64,000 nucleotides of DNA from Campylobacter volucris (GCF_008245045.1 NZ_CP043428.1:806001-870000), one strand, 5' to 3'; numbered from the stretch's first letter, positions 33,066 through 43,346 are shown. The notes: a model not told the origin generated them from the sequence alone. Program-made: numbers and translations.

Positions 33066-34472
33066 ATGTTATTACATTCTACTCAAGATATTACCCAAAC
33101 TTCAAGTTTTTCAAATGCTTTATTAAATCCAAGTGCTCCAAATAACGCACTTTATGCTCCTTTAAATTTACCACGATTAAATCCTGAAAATCTAAAAAAT
33201 TTAAACTACAAAGAACTTGCTTTAAAAATCATTGGTGCATTTGATTTTGACATCAATTTGCAAATTTTTCAAAAGGCTTTAGAAGTTTATGATAATTTTG
33301 ATGATAAAAATTGTCCCATCAATATCACAAAAATCAATGAAAATTTATATATCAATGAACTATATCATGGGCCAACTAGAGCTTTTAAAGATATGGCTTT
33401 ACAACCTTTTGGAGTGCTTTTAGAGTATTTAAAAAAAGATGATTTTTATTTAATCATGTGCGCAACAAGCGGTGATACAGGCCCAGCTACTCTAAAAAGT
33501 TTTGAAAATAAAAAAAATATCAAAGTAGTTTGCATTTATCCAAATGATGGCACAAGCAAAACCCAAGCTTTGCAAATGATTCATTCTAAAGCTTGTAATT
33601 TAAAATCTATTGCTATAAAAGGAAATTTTGATGATGCGCAAAATGCACTAAAAACACTTTTAAATGATGAAGAATTTAAAGCTGTATTAAAAAAAGAAAA
33701 CATCCACTTAAGTGCGGCTAATTCTGTTAATTTTGGAAGAATACTTTTTCAAATTATTTATCATTATTATGCAAGTTTAAAATTAGATAAAAATTTAGAT
33801 ATTATCATTCCAAGTGGAAATTTTGGCGATGCTTTGGGTGCGTATTATGCTAAAAAAATGGGAGCAAAAATTTCAAAAATTAAAATCGCTTCTAATAGCA
33901 ATAATATTTTGAGTGAATTTTTTAATAGCGGAAGGTATGATTTAAGAACAAAAACTCTCCAAAAAACTATCTCTCCAGCTATGGACATACTTATATCTTC
34001 TAATATAGAAAGATTGCTTTTTGATAAATTTAAAGATCAAAGAACCAAAGAATTAATGCTAAATTTGAAAAATGAAAAATTTTATGAACTTAATTTTGAA
34101 GAATTAAAGCTTTTGCAAGAAGATTTTGAAGCTGATTTTTGCACCGATGAAGAATGTATGCATTATATAAAGCAATACCAAGATTATCTTTTAGATCCGC
34201 ATACTTGCACTTGTTTTAAAATGCTAGATTCAAATACCCCTACTCTAATAACCTCTACTGCACAATGGAGCAAATTTACACCAAGTATGTATAAAGCTTT
34301 GTTTAATAAGGAATGTTTAGATGAAAAAAAAGCAATGCAAGAAATTGCTAATCAATTTAATCAAAACATTCATCCTAACATAGCTTGTTTATTTGAACAA
34401 GAAGATATAAAGGTAAAAACTTATAAGATTGATGATTTAAAACAAACCATTATAGATTGGATTAAACAATGA
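33066..34472 (+). CDS. thrC: Threonine synthase
   Basis: The 468-residue PLP enzyme converts O-phosphohomoserine to threonine. The PLP lysine is K108 in HGPTRAFKDMALQPFG. CATSGDTGPATLKSF and IPSGNFGDALGAYYAKKMG bind the cofactor phosphate. The N-terminal STQDITQTSSFSNAL region fits the ThrC family. AAAGG lies before the ATG. It overlaps kdsB by 4 bp. Confidence 0.96.
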   Translation: MLLHSTQDITQTSSFSNALLNPSAPNNALYAPLNLPRLNPENLKNLNYKELALKIIGAFDFDINLQIFQKALEVYDNFDDKNCPINITKINENLYINELYHGPTRAFKDMALQPFGVLLEYLKKDDFYLIMCATSGDTGPATLKSFENKKNIKVVCIYPNDGTSKTQALQMIHSKACNLKSIAIKGNFDDAQNALKTLLNDEEFKAVLKKENIHLSAANSVNFGRILFQIIYHYYASLKLDKNLDIIIPSGNFGDALGAYYAKKMGAKISKIKIASNSNNILSEFFNSGRYDLRTKTLQKTISPAMDILISSNIERLLFDKFKDQRTKELMLNLKNEKFYELNFEELKLLQEDFEADFCTDEECMHYIKQYQDYLLDPHTCTCFKMLDSNTPTLITSTAQWSKFTPSMYKALFNKECLDEKKAMQEIANQFNQNIHPNIACLFEQEDIKVKTYKIDDLKQTIIDWIKQ

Positions 34473-35197
34473 TTATTATACCAGCAAGATTAAAATCAAC
34501 CCGATTTGAAAATAAAATATTATGTGATATAAATGGCCTTCCTATGTTTATTTATACAGCTAAAAAAATGCAAGAACTTGATGAAGTTTGCGTAGCTGTA
34601 GATGATGAAGAGATTTTAGAATTAGCACAAAAATACAACATAAAAGCGGTTTTAACAAGTAAAAATCACGAAAGTGGCACAGATAGAATCAATCAAGCTT
34701 GTGAAATTTTAAATTTAAACCAAGAAGAAATCATCATCAATGTCCAAGCTGATGAGCCTTTTATAGAAACACAAAATATAAAAAAATTTAAAGAATTTAG
34801 CCAAGAAGCTTTTGAAAAAAATGAAGCTTTTATGACAAGTTGTTATAAAAATATAAAAGACTTAGCAAGCACTCAAGATCCAAATTTGGTTAAGGTGGTT
34901 ATAGATTGTAATGATTTTGCTTTATATTTTTCAAGATCTAAAATTCCTTTTGAGAGGGCAAGTTATAAAGAAAATTTCAAAGCACATTTAGGAATTTATG
35001 CTTATAAGGTAAAAAATCTAAAAGAATTTTGTGCTTTAAAAAATTCAGCTCTTGAAGAGTGTGAAAAATTAGAACAATTAAGAGCTTTAGAAAATGGTAA
35101 AAAAATTAAAATGCTATTAATTCAAACCCAAAGTATAGGTATAGATACCAAAGAAGATTATAAAAAAGCTTTAAATTTTTTAAAAGGATTAAAATGA
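34469..35197 (+). CDS. kdsB: CMP-KDO synthetase
   Basis: The 242-residue cytidylyltransferase begins IIPARLKSTRFENKILCDIN, the nucleotide-binding start of KdsB, with GLPMFIYTAKK next. HESGTDRINQACEI, VQADEPFI and YFSRSKIPFER also fit. It activates KDO with CTP for the inner core of lipooligosaccharide, so it belongs with lpxK in the same operon. It overlaps thrC and the downstream binding-protein gene by 4 bp each. Confidence 0.96.
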   Translation: MIIIPARLKSTRFENKILCDINGLPMFIYTAKKMQELDEVCVAVDDEEILELAQKYNIKAVLTSKNHESGTDRINQACEILNLNQEEIIINVQADEPFIETQNIKKFKEFSQEAFEKNEAFMTSCYKNIKDLASTQDPNLVKVVIDCNDFALYFSRSKIPFERASYKENFKAHLGIYAYKVKNLKEFCALKNSALEECEKLEQLRALENGKKIKMLLIQTQSIGIDTKEDYKKALNFLKGLK

Positions 35198-35958
35198 AAA
35201 AAATTATTTTATTGTTTATCTTAGCCTTTTGTCTTAACGCTAAAGATTTAACAGTAGGAATGGAACTAGCTTATCCTCCTTTTGAAATGAGTGATAATGC
35301 AGGAAATCCAAGTGGAATAAGTGTGGATTTTTTAAAAGAATTTGCTAAAGAAAATAACTACACTTTAAAAATTCAAAATATAGCTTGGGATGGACTCATA
35401 CCAGCCCTTAAAAGTAAAAAAATAGACTTGATTATGTCTTCCATGAGTATTAGCGAGCAAAGACAAAAAGTGCTTGATTTTACCGTGCCTTATGCAAAAG
35501 CAAATCTAGCCATTTTAAGTGCTAAAAAATCAAACATAAACTCCATTAATGATTTAAATCAAAAAGGAAAAATCATAGCTTTAAAAAGAGGTACTAGTGC
35601 GCATATTTATGCCCAAAAACATCTTAAAAACGCAAAAATTTTAGTTTTTGATAAAGAAAATGCTGCAATTTTAGAAGTAGTTCAAGCAAAAGCTGATGGT
35701 TTTATATATGATCAAATGAGTATTTACAAAGCATGGAAAAAAAATCCTGAGCAAACTAAAGCCATTTTCACTCCTTTTGAAGAAAAACCAGAACAATGGG
35801 CAATAGCTCTAAACAAAGACAATGCAAAATTAAAACAAGAGCTTGATAAATTTATACAAAAATCAAAAGAAAATGGTTTTTTTGATTTCTTAGCTCAAAA
35901 ATATTTAAAAGATATACAAGATATTTTTAAAGAGCAAAATCTTGAATTTTTCTTCTAA
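35194..35958 (+). CDS. Periplasmic amino-acid binding protein (ABC transporter)
   Basis: The 254-residue protein has a signal peptide (KKIILLFILAFCLNAKD, cut after about residue 17) and the family 3 solute-binding pattern: GMELAYPPFEMSDNAGNPSG, FAKENNYTLKIQNIAWDGLIPALKSKKID and MSSMSISEQRQKVLDFTVPYA. It is expected to bind a polar amino acid. It closes the nadE operon by a 4-bp overlap with kdsB. The permease gene that probably serves it is convergent and overlaps it by 4 bp. No ATPase gene is adjacent. Confidence 0.93.
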   Translation: MKKIILLFILAFCLNAKDLTVGMELAYPPFEMSDNAGNPSGISVDFLKEFAKENNYTLKIQNIAWDGLIPALKSKKIDLIMSSMSISEQRQKVLDFTVPYAKANLAILSAKKSNINSINDLNQKGKIIALKRGTSAHIYAQKHLKNAKILVFDKENAAILEVVQAKADGFIYDQMSIYKAWKKNPEQTKAIFTPFEEKPEQWAIALNKDNAKLKQELDKFIQKSKENGFFDFLAQKYLKDIQDIFKEQNLEFFF

Positions 35959-36734
35959 GAAAGCTTTTTTTCAAGCTTTCTTGAAAAAATAGATATAGGT
36001 AAAGTCAATACCAAATAACAAAGTGCTAAAGGAATATAAATTTCTAAAGTGGAAAAAGTAAAAGCGTTGATTTCTTGAGCATTTTGAGTAAGTTCTGAAA
36101 TGGCTATTACGCTTAAAAGAGAGCTATCTTTTATAAGATTGCTTAATTGACCACTAAGCGGAGCTAGGACACTTTTTAAAGCTTGTGGGAAAATCACGCT
36201 TTTATAAATTTCAAATTCACTAAGCCCTAAAGCCTTGGCACTTTCATATTGAATTTTATGCACACTTAAAATTCCTGCTCTAAAAATTTCACAAATATAA
36301 GCACTAGAAAAAAGAGCTAGGATTAATACCCCGCATACATAACGATTATCAAGTCCTAAGCTATCTGCAAAAATATAATAAATCAAAAGCACTTGCACCA
36401 ATAAAGGAGTGCCTCTAATAAGCTCTATATAAACTCTTGCAAACATATTTAAAATCACTATTTTACAAAGACTCATATAACACAAAATCAAAGCAAAAAT
36501 CACACCTATTATCAAAGATAATAAGCTAATTATAAAAGTAGTAAAAAATCCAAAAATCATTTTATCTTTGTATTCTAAAATAGCTAGAAAATCAAAATTA
36601 TAAGTAGCATTTAAAAAGATAAAATAAAAAAACGAAAACATAATAAAAGCTAACATAAAAGCATTGATGATAAAAATTTTAAAATTTAAGCTTTTTCTTT
36701 CGTTAAATTGATGATTTAATATAAAAAAATTCAA
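35955..36734 (-). CDS. Amino-acid ABC transporter permease, HisM/GlnP type
   Basis: The 259-residue protein begins with a TTG behind AAGGA. It has about five membrane helices and the EAA-type loop EIFRAGILSVHKIQYESAKALGLSEFEIYKSV, followed by FPQALKSVLAPL and LIKDSSLLSVIAISELT, typical of polar amino-acid permeases. It would pair with the binding protein encoded convergently. A partner ATPase is missing here and must be supplied from elsewhere in the genome. Confidence 0.92.
   Translation of the reverse strand: MNFFILNHQFNERKSLNFKIFIINAFMLAFIMFSFFYFIFLNATYNFDFLAILEYKDKMIFGFFTTFIISLLSLIIGVIFALILCYMSLCKIVILNMFARVYIELIRGTPLLVQVLLIYYIFADSLGLDNRYVCGVLILALFSSAYICEIFRAGILSVHKIQYESAKALGLSEFEIYKSVIFPQALKSVLAPLSGQLSNLIKDSSLLSVIAISELTQNAQEINAFTFSTLEIYIPLALCYLVLTLPISIFSRKLEKKLS
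35957..35982. terminator. Hairpin terminator at the convergent binding-protein/permease ends
   Basis: AAGAAAGCTT (35957-35966) pairs perfectly with AAGCTTTCTT (35973-35982) around a 6-base loop, with T- and A-runs next to it. It lies over the stop codon of the plus-strand gene and the last codons of the minus-strand gene. Confidence 0.65.
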
Positions 36735-36849
36735 TCGTTTCCTTGTTGTTAAAAAATAATTTTACTGATTTATTTAGGAGAAATATTAACTTAAATTTAC
36801 CACAAATAAGTAAAATAAAGTCTTTTATTTAAGATAATTAAGGAAAAAA

Positions 36850-38541
36850 ATGCGTTTTTTGCTAGTATTTTTATTTTTTATAAATTTTCTTTTTTCTAAT
36901 GAAGTTTTAAAACTTGATGAAGCATTTAAACTCAATGTCTATTCAAACAATCAAGGATTTTTTTTAAAAATCAATCTAGCCGATAGAATTTATCTTTATA
37001 AAGATCAAACAAAGCTTATGCTTGATTCTAAAGACATCACTTCTTTGCTTAATTTTCCAAAAACTTCTCAAAGAGAAAATAAAGAAGTTATTTTTAATCA
37101 ACTTGAACTTTTTATACCTAAATTATTACTTGATGATTTTGTTAAAACAGACAAAGCAAAACTTAGCTTAGCTTATCAAGGGTGTTCTGAAGATGGTTTA
37201 TGCTATCGCCCTGTGTATGTTGATTATGAAATTTATAAACAAAATAATAGCTATCAAATTAGCTCTATTAAAGATCAATTTAAAAATATAAGCGAAGATG
37301 AGCAAATTGCTATAAATTTAAGTAAAGACAATGTTTTCATAACTTTAATCACATTTTTTGGATATGGCTTGTTATTATCTTTAACCCCTTGTATTTTACC
37401 TATGATTCCTATACTTTCATCTTTAATTGCAATGAAACTAAAAAATAATCCATCTAAAAAACACAGCTTTTATCTTTCTTTTGTTTATGTATTTTTTATG
37501 TCTTTAGCTTATGCTATAGCTGGAGCCTTGGTGGGGCTTTTAGGAGCTAATGTACAAGGTTTATTACAGCAAACTTGGATCATTATCACTTTTGCTGGAA
37601 TTTTCATTTTACTCTCACTTTCCATGTTTGGACTTTATGAATTACAACTTCCTTTAAAATTTCAAAACTATATAAACAAAAAAATACAAGGGAAAAATGG
37701 TTTTATAGGTGTTGCAATTATGGGATTTTTATCTGCTTTAATAGTAGGACCTTGTGTTGCTGCACCTTTAGCTGGAGCTTTGCTCTATATCACAAAAAGT
37801 GCAGATGTGTTTTTAGGAGCTTTATCATTATTTATAATGAGTTTTGGTATGGGCGTGCCTTTGCTTTTGCTAGGTCTTGGAGGGGGATTTTTAAAAAGCG
37901 GTGCTTGGATGCTTAAAATAAAATTGTTATTTGGCTTTTTAATGCTTGCTATGGCCATTTGGATGCTAGAAAGAATTTTAAATGCGCAAATCATTTTAAT
38001 GTTATATGGGGTATTAGGGGTATTTTTTGCTTGTTTTATGGGACTTTTTGATGAAGTAAAAAATAATTTTGATAAATTTAAAAAAGCAAGTATGATTTTA
38101 GTTTTATGCTATAGCTTAAGTCTTATTTTAGGTGGCTCCATGGGCTCAAAAAGTTTATTAAAACCTTTAAATTTTTCCACTACTATAGAGCAAAATTTGC
38201 CAAGTTTAAATTTCAAAAAAATTACAAATTTAGAAGAATTAAATAAAGAATTGCAAAATTCTAACAAACCTGTGATGTTGGATTTTACTGCTATTTGGTG
38301 TGAAAATTGCAAGCTTTTAGAAGAATATACTTTTAAAGATCAAAGTGTGCAAAATTTATTGAGCAACTATACACTTTTGCAAATTGATATTACTAATAAC
38401 ACTAAAGAAGATTTAGAAGTGATGAAAAAATTCAATGTTTTTGGGCCACCTGTGATGATATTTTTTAAAGACTCTCAAGAATTAGGACGCATTGTAGGCT
38501 ATGTAGATGCTAAAGAATTTATAACAAAGGTTCCTCAATAA
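36850..38541 (+). CDS. dsbD: Thiol:disulfide interchange protein DsbD
   Basis: The 563-residue protein has all three DsbD parts. After a signal peptide comes the periplasmic alpha domain with the cysteine pair C112 and C118 (GCSEDGLCYRP). Eight membrane helices follow, with TPCILPMIPILS and GPCVAAPLAGALLY holding the membrane cysteines. The C-terminal thioredoxin domain has WCENC (C484, C487). It carries electrons from cytoplasmic thioredoxin to periplasmic thiol proteins. AAGGAAAAAA lies before the ATG. It converges with the NADH dehydrogenase gene with a 3-bp gap. Confidence 0.96.
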   Translation: MRFLLVFLFFINFLFSNEVLKLDEAFKLNVYSNNQGFFLKINLADRIYLYKDQTKLMLDSKDITSLLNFPKTSQRENKEVIFNQLELFIPKLLLDDFVKTDKAKLSLAYQGCSEDGLCYRPVYVDYEIYKQNNSYQISSIKDQFKNISEDEQIAINLSKDNVFITLITFFGYGLLLSLTPCILPMIPILSSLIAMKLKNNPSKKHSFYLSFVYVFFMSLAYAIAGALVGLLGANVQGLLQQTWIIITFAGIFILLSLSMFGLYELQLPLKFQNYINKKIQGKNGFIGVAIMGFLSALIVGPCVAAPLAGALLYITKSADVFLGALSLFIMSFGMGVPLLLLGLGGGFLKSGAWMLKIKLLFGFLMLAMAIWMLERILNAQIILMLYGVLGVFFACFMGLFDEVKNNFDKFKKASMILVLCYSLSLILGGSMGSKSLLKPLNFSTTIEQNLPSLNFKKITNLEELNKELQNSNKPVMLDFTAIWCENCKLLEEYTFKDQSVQNLLSNYTLLQIDITNNTKEDLEVMKKFNVFGPPVMIFFKDSQELGRIVGYVDAKEFITKVPQ

Positions 38542-38544
38542 TTT

Positions 38545-39720
38545 TTATCTAAAAAAGCCTTTAATGCCTTCAAGCTGGTATTGCCATAATTTTTCTATAA
38601 AAATTTTAAGCTTTATGGCTATTTTACCACTAATTGTTTTGTGCAATATAGTCCCTATGGCATAATCTTTACCTATAGAACATATAGTATTTCCACTTAT
38701 AAATTTAAATTCTTTTTCAAATTTTTCTTCTTTGATTAGCTTTGTTAAGGCTTTTGCTGCGTAAGCACCTTGTCTTAAAGCTAGTTGGGCTGTTGGAGGA
38801 TAAGGGGTGTTAGTTTGTGGGTTTTTACAAATGCTATTATCCCCTATAAAAAAATATCTATGAGAATCTTTAATATTTAGCGGATGTAAAAATTCATCCA
38901 CTTCTATGCGAGATCTTACACTAGGAAAATCAAGACTATTTTCAATCACACGATTCCCCCTTATACCTGCTGTCCAAACTATGGTATTTGCTTTAATAGA
39001 TGTTTGATCTTCTAATAAAATTTCATTTTCTTTACATTCTATAATTTTAGATTTTTCATATACTTTTATGCCAAATTTTTCTAATTCGCTTTTAGCTTTT
39101 TGGGATATTTTTTTCTCAAACATTGGTAAAATATGATCCATAGCTTCTATAATACAAAGCTGTATTTTTTGATAATCAACACCCTCTTTTTGACAAAAAT
39201 TTATAAGCTCTTTAGCTAAAGATGATACAAATTCAACTCCACTCAAACCACCGCCACAAACTGCTATTTTTAAATCATCTTCATTTTGAGAACTTTTATA
39301 ATTTTTAATTTTTTTATAAATTTCTTCATTAACCTTTAAAGCATTTTCGTAATTATCTATACTCAAAGCGTATTTTTGCATACCTTTAATGCCAAAAGTT
39401 TCCTTTTCAAACCCCAATCCACAAACTAAAATATCAAATTCATACTCGCCATTTTTAGCATAAACTTTGTCTTTAGAAATTTTAATAACTTCATCTTGTA
39501 TAAAATCAATCTTTGAATTTAACAAAGGTAAAATGTCAAATTTAGGCCCTAAAACATCTTCGCCAGAAGCCACTTTATGAAGTAAAATCGTATGATAATG
39601 ATAAGAATTGTTATTGATCAAACTAACTTGTGCATTTTCAAAAAATTCATCTTTTAAAGCTTTGATAGTAGATAAACAAGCATAACCAGCACCTAAAAAT
39701 AAAATTTTTTTCTTTTGCAC
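38545..39720 (-). CDS. ndh: Type II NADH dehydrogenase-like oxidoreductase
   Basis: The 391-residue flavoprotein starts with GTG (AAAGGA seven bases upstream). The FAD-binding ILFLGAGYACLSTIKAL is at residues 5-21; the NADH site is AVCGGGLSGVEFVSSLA; TIVWTAGIRGN and YFFIGDNSICKNP with PYPPTAQLALRQG are diagnostic for NDH-2-type enzymes. It would oxidise NADH and reduce quinone without pumping protons. Since Campylobacter complex I lacks the NADH module, such an enzyme would give NADH a direct way into the chain. The true electron donor is not proven. Confidence 0.85.
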   Translation of the reverse strand: MQKKKILFLGAGYACLSTIKALKDEFFENAQVSLINNNSYHYHTILLHKVASGEDVLGPKFDILPLLNSKIDFIQDEVIKISKDKVYAKNGEYEFDILVCGLGFEKETFGIKGMQKYALSIDNYENALKVNEEIYKKIKNYKSSQNEDDLKIAVCGGGLSGVEFVSSLAKELINFCQKEGVDYQKIQLCIIEAMDHILPMFEKKISQKAKSELEKFGIKVYEKSKIIECKENEILLEDQTSIKANTIVWTAGIRGNRVIENSLDFPSVRSRIEVDEFLHPLNIKDSHRYFFIGDNSICKNPQTNTPYPPTAQLALRQGAYAAKALTKLIKEEKFEKEFKFISGNTICSIGKDYAIGTILHKTISGKIAIKLKIFIEKLWQYQLEGIKGFFR

Positions 39721-39772
39721 GCAAAATCCTTTGTAGTTTGATAAAAAAATAATTAATTTTTTGGCATAATGG

Positions 39773-39778
39773 TATAAT
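39773..39778 (+). promoter_or_regulatory. -10 box of the sodium symporter gene
   Basis: AATGGTATAATTTT contains a perfect TATAAT 46 bases upstream of the ATG at 39825; TTAAGGAAATATC gives the ribosome site. Confidence 0.55.
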
Positions 39779-39824
39779 TTTTTATCTTAAAGAATTTTTT
39801 ATTTAAATTTATTAAGGAAATATC

Positions 39825-41189
39825 ATGCAAAGACAAACATGGAGTAATACTCTTACTTACATCCTAACCGTAGCAGGAGCTACCATAGGCTTTGGAGCTA
39901 CTTGGCGTTTTCCTTATTTAGTAGGAGAAAATGGTGGTGGTGCTTATGTGTTAGCTTTTTGTATAGCCATGATTTGCATAGGAATTCCTGTTATATTAGT
40001 AGAAAATGTCATCGGAAGAAGAAGAATGCTAAATTCTGTAGATGCTTTTGGTGGCACTACTAGCAATGGAGTTAAGATTAATAAATCTTGGCAAGGAGTT
40101 GGATATTTAGGACTTTTAGGTAGCTTTGGAATTATGGCTTATTATATGGTCATAGGGGGTTGGGTTTTAGCTTATATATTTAAAATTATTATTGGAGAAT
40201 TTAATCTTTCAACCCCAATAAGCGCAGAATATACAAGTAATTTTTACAATCTAACTATAGAAAATAGTCCTTTACTAATAGGAATTTTCACTACTTTTTT
40301 TGTGGTGATTAATTGGATTATACTTAAAAAAGGTGTGATTGATGGGATTGAAAAATCTGTTAAATACCTCATGCCTTTTTTATTTATTTGCCTTTTAATA
40401 GTAGTAGTAAGAAATTTAACCCTTGAGGGGGCTAATGAGGGAATTAAATTTTATTTAACTCCAGATTTAAGCAAAATCACTCCTAAATTATTTATAGATG
40501 TTTTAGGACAAGTATTTTTTGCACTTTCTTTAGGCTTTGGAGTGATGATTACCTTATCTTCACATTTAAATAAAAGCGAAAATCTTATAAAAACTTCAAT
40601 CTATACAGGTGTTTTAAACACTCTTATAGCAGTCTTAGCAGGGTTTATGATATTTCCTGCTTTATTTAGTGTGGGTTTAACTCCAGATAGCGGGCCTTCT
40701 TTAGTGTTTAAAACTTTACCTGTGGCATTTTCACATATACCTTTTGGAAATATCATTTGTGTGTTTTTCTTTTTATTATTAATCGTTGCTGCATTAACCA
40801 CAAGTTTGCCAATATATCAAGTTATAATTAGCGTATTAGAAGAAAAATTTAAACTTGCTAAAAATACTGCTATAAATCTTACTTTAGGAAGTATTTTTGT
40901 ACTAGGAAATTTACCTTGCATACTTACTTATGGACCATTAAAAGATATCACCATTATAAAAGATAAAAATATTTTTGATAGTTTTGACTTTATAAGCGGC
41001 AATATCTTTTTCGTATTGACTGCATTTTTTTGCTGTATCTATGTAGGATGGGTGCTTAAAAAAGATTCCATAGTCGAACTATCTAATCAAAATACACTAA
41101 AAGGAAAAGTCTTTACGCTTTGGTATTATTATGTAAAATTCATAATTCCAGCTATCATTTTAATCATTTTTTATTTTGGAATTTTTTAA
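39825..41189 (+). CDS. Sodium-dependent transporter, SNF family
   Basis: The 454-residue protein has about 12 membrane helices and the conserved start TWSNTLTYILTVAGATIGFG-ATWRFPYLVGENGGGAYVLAF of the neurotransmitter:sodium symporter (LeuT-like) family, where helix 1 forms the Na+ and substrate sites. IPVILVENVIGRR and FFALSLGFGVMITLSSHL are also typical. The substrate is probably an amino acid. It has its own promoter. The gene that follows starts 92 bp downstream on the same strand. Confidence 0.94.
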   Translation: MQRQTWSNTLTYILTVAGATIGFGATWRFPYLVGENGGGAYVLAFCIAMICIGIPVILVENVIGRRRMLNSVDAFGGTTSNGVKINKSWQGVGYLGLLGSFGIMAYYMVIGGWVLAYIFKIIIGEFNLSTPISAEYTSNFYNLTIENSPLLIGIFTTFFVVINWIILKKGVIDGIEKSVKYLMPFLFICLLIVVVRNLTLEGANEGIKFYLTPDLSKITPKLFIDVLGQVFFALSLGFGVMITLSSHLNKSENLIKTSIYTGVLNTLIAVLAGFMIFPALFSVGLTPDSGPSLVFKTLPVAFSHIPFGNIICVFFFLLLIVAALTTSLPIYQVIISVLEEKFKLAKNTAINLTLGSIFVLGNLPCILTYGPLKDITIIKDKNIFDSFDFISGNIFFVLTAFFCCIYVGWVLKKDSIVELSNQNTLKGKVFTLWYYYVKFIIPAIILIIFYFGIF

Positions 41190-41281
41190 TAAATTTCCAA
41201 AATAAATAAAACAAAAATATAAAATATTTGACATTAAATATTAATTATGATAATATTTTTCAAAAAATTAAGGTTGTTTAA

Positions 41282-41896
41282 TTGGCTGAAAAATATATTT
41301 TTATCAATCCAGTTGTTTTAAAACTTTATGATATATCATATTTAAAAAATCTACTCACACAAAATAATTTTAAACTCATTTTTCCCAAAGAAGATATCGC
41401 TCAAATTATTAAAAATAAATATCTATCACTAAGTTCTAATTCCAAAGAATGTATTATAGATTCAAGATGCCCTAAGATTAAAGATTTTATAGAAAATCAC
41501 ACTTTCTCTGCTAATGTCAATCCTATTTTAATAGAAACAGCTTTGCATTTACACGCTCAAAAACAAAAGGAAGATTTTTTATACATCACCACACCTTGTA
41601 TTGCTTTAGAAAATTTTGGAAATAACTTAAATTTAAGTAACACTTTGTTTATAACTTGGAATAATTTTGTATCAAAATTTAAACTAAAAATTGATTTAAA
41701 AAATAAAAAACAATTGCAAAATAGTCCTATCCCTCCTGGTTTTTTTAAAGATTTAGAAAGTTCTATAGGAAAAATACCTTCTGTAAGCGGTGAGCAAAAT
41801 ATCATCAAAATATTTAAAGAAAAATCTTACAAAAAACATAAACTTATAGAAATGCTTTATTGTGATAATGGATGTCACAATGGAGATGGAATTTAA
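41282..41896 (+). CDS. [FeFe]-hydrogenase-like iron-sulfur protein, shortened
   Basis: The 204-residue protein starts with TTG, with AAGG eight bases upstream. It looks like the C-terminal half of the [FeFe]-hydrogenase large-subunit domain. All four cysteines that would bind the cubane are in order: C63 (DSRCPKIKDF, at the TSCCPxW position), C106 (TTPCIALENF), and C194 and C198 (EMLYCDNGCHNGDGI, like E-M-x-C-x-x-G-C-x-x-G-G-G). The proton-relay cysteine of motif 1 is Arg62 and the N-terminal ferredoxin domains are missing, so hydrogen turnover is unlikely. It leads the operon of the ABC transporter that follows (3-bp gap). A sensor or cofactor role is inference. Confidence 0.72.
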   Translation: MAEKYIFINPVVLKLYDISYLKNLLTQNNFKLIFPKEDIAQIIKNKYLSLSSNSKECIIDSRCPKIKDFIENHTFSANVNPILIETALHLHAQKQKEDFLYITTPCIALENFGNNLNLSNTLFITWNNFVSKFKLKIDLKNKKQLQNSPIPPGFFKDLESSIGKIPSVSGEQNIIKIFKEKSYKKHKLIEMLYCDNGCHNGDGI

Positions 41897-41899
41897 CAA

Positions 41900-42652
41900 A
41901 TGCAATGGATTAAAAAAAATGTGTTTATTGGTATTATTATATTATCTTGGTATATAGTTAGTGAGTTACAGATATGGAGTGAGTATATACTTCCTTCTCC
42001 TCAAAAGGTCTTTTTAGCTTTTTTGTCTGAATTAATTGATGGAAATTTATTAGAAAATACTTATATTAGCTTATTAAGAATCATATTTGGCTTTTTCATA
42101 GCGTGTATTTTAGCTTTTATGTTTGGAATCATTGCTGGAATGAAAAAACAAATTTTTGAATATTTTGAAAATATTATTGAATTTTTAAGAAACATTCCTC
42201 CAATTAGTCTAATTGCTATTTTAATCTTATGGTTTGGCATAGGAGAAGAACCAAAAATCATCATTATAATCTTAGCATCTTTTTTTCCTATATTTATCAA
42301 CACAACAAAAGGTATTTATATGGTTGATAAAAAGCTTTTAGAAGTTGGGTATTCTTTAAATTTTACAAAAATACAATTATTTTTTAAAATCATACTGCCA
42401 AGTTCTTTACCTTATATTTTATCTGGTATGAAAATTGGTCTTGGATATAGTTTTAGAGCTATTATAGGAGCTGAAATGATAGCAGCTTCTAGTGGTCTTG
42501 GTCATATGATATTAGATGCACAAGAATTGTCAAAATCAGATAGAGTTATAGCTGGTATTATAGTTATAGGTTTATTAGGATGTTTGATTGATTGGTTTTT
42601 TTCTTATTTGATAAAAAAATCCTCTAAAACAGGATATACCTATGAAGCTTGA
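41900..42652 (+). CDS. NitT/TauT-type ABC transporter permease
   Basis: The 250-residue protein has six membrane helices and the SsuC/TauC pattern: [31 protein letters not shown] near the N-terminus, [26 protein letters not shown], and the EAA loop [41 protein letters not shown]. Members move sulfonates, nitrate or thiamine precursors. It overlaps the ATPase gene by 11 bp. Confidence 0.92.
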   Translation: MQWIKKNVFIGIIILSWYIVSELQIWSEYILPSPQKVFLAFLSELIDGNLLENTYISLLRIIFGFFIACILAFMFGIIAGMKKQIFEYFENIIEFLRNIPPISLIAILILWFGIGEEPKIIIIILASFFPIFINTTKGIYMVDKKLLEVGYSLNFTKIQLFFKIILPSSLPYILSGMKIGLGYSFRAIIGAEMIAASSGLGHMILDAQELSKSDRVIAGIIVIGLLGCLIDWFFSYLIKKSSKTGYTYEA

Positions 42653-43346
42653 AGCTCAAAATATATCTAAATTTTTTATAATCAATAATAAACAAATAAA
42701 TATACTCTCTAATATTAATTTTAAAACCATAGATAATGGAATAACCATCATTTTAGGCAAAAGTGGTTGTGGGAAAACAACATTTTTAAAAATCTTATCT
42801 GGCTTAGAAAAACCATCACAAGGACAAATTCTTTGCAATGCAAAATTATCTATAGTGTTTCAAGAACCAAGATTAATGCCATGGCTTGATGTTTTTTCAA
42901 ATATAAGTTTTGGCATGAAAAAAAGCACAATAGATAAGGAAAAAATTTATAAACTGATTAATCTAGTAGGACTGAATGGATTTGAAAAAGCTTATCCTTC
43001 ACAACTATCCTTGGGTATGATGCAAAGAGTTTCCATAGCTAGAGCTTTAGCTAATGATGCAGATATTATTTTAATGGACGAACCATTTGCTTCTTTGGAT
43101 TATTTTACTAGAGAAAAATTACAAAAAAGTCTTATAAATATAGTAAAACAAACTAATAAATCCATTATATTTGTTACTCATTGTATTGATGAAGCTTTAA
43201 TTTTAGGTAAAAAAATCGTAATTTTTAAAAATGGTCAGATTGAAAAAGATTATTTTTTAGATAAAGATTATGAAAGAGACTTATTGTCTTTTGATTTTAT
43301 TGAATTAAAAAAAGATATATTAAATACTATTAAGGAGATTAAATGA
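42642..43346 (+). CDS. NitT/TauT-type ABC transporter ATPase
   Basis: The 234-residue ATPase has Walker [14 protein letters not shown]-loop [13 protein letters not shown], a weakly changed signature [15 protein letters not shown] (the usual LSGGM has lost a glycine), Walker [14 protein letters not shown] and the switch [20 protein letters not shown] is typical of the SsuB/TauB group. It overlaps the permease gene before and the binding-protein gene after it (4 bp), so the three form one transporter. Confidence 0.93.
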   Translation: MKLEAQNISKFFIINNKQINILSNINFKTIDNGITIILGKSGCGKTTFLKILSGLEKPSQGQILCNAKLSIVFQEPRLMPWLDVFSNISFGMKKSTIDKEKIYKLINLVGLNGFEKAYPSQLSLGMMQRVSIARALANDADIILMDEPFASLDYFTREKLQKSLINIVKQTNKSIIFVTHCIDEALILGKKIVIFKNGQIEKDYFLDKDYERDLLSFDFIELKKDILNTIKEIK

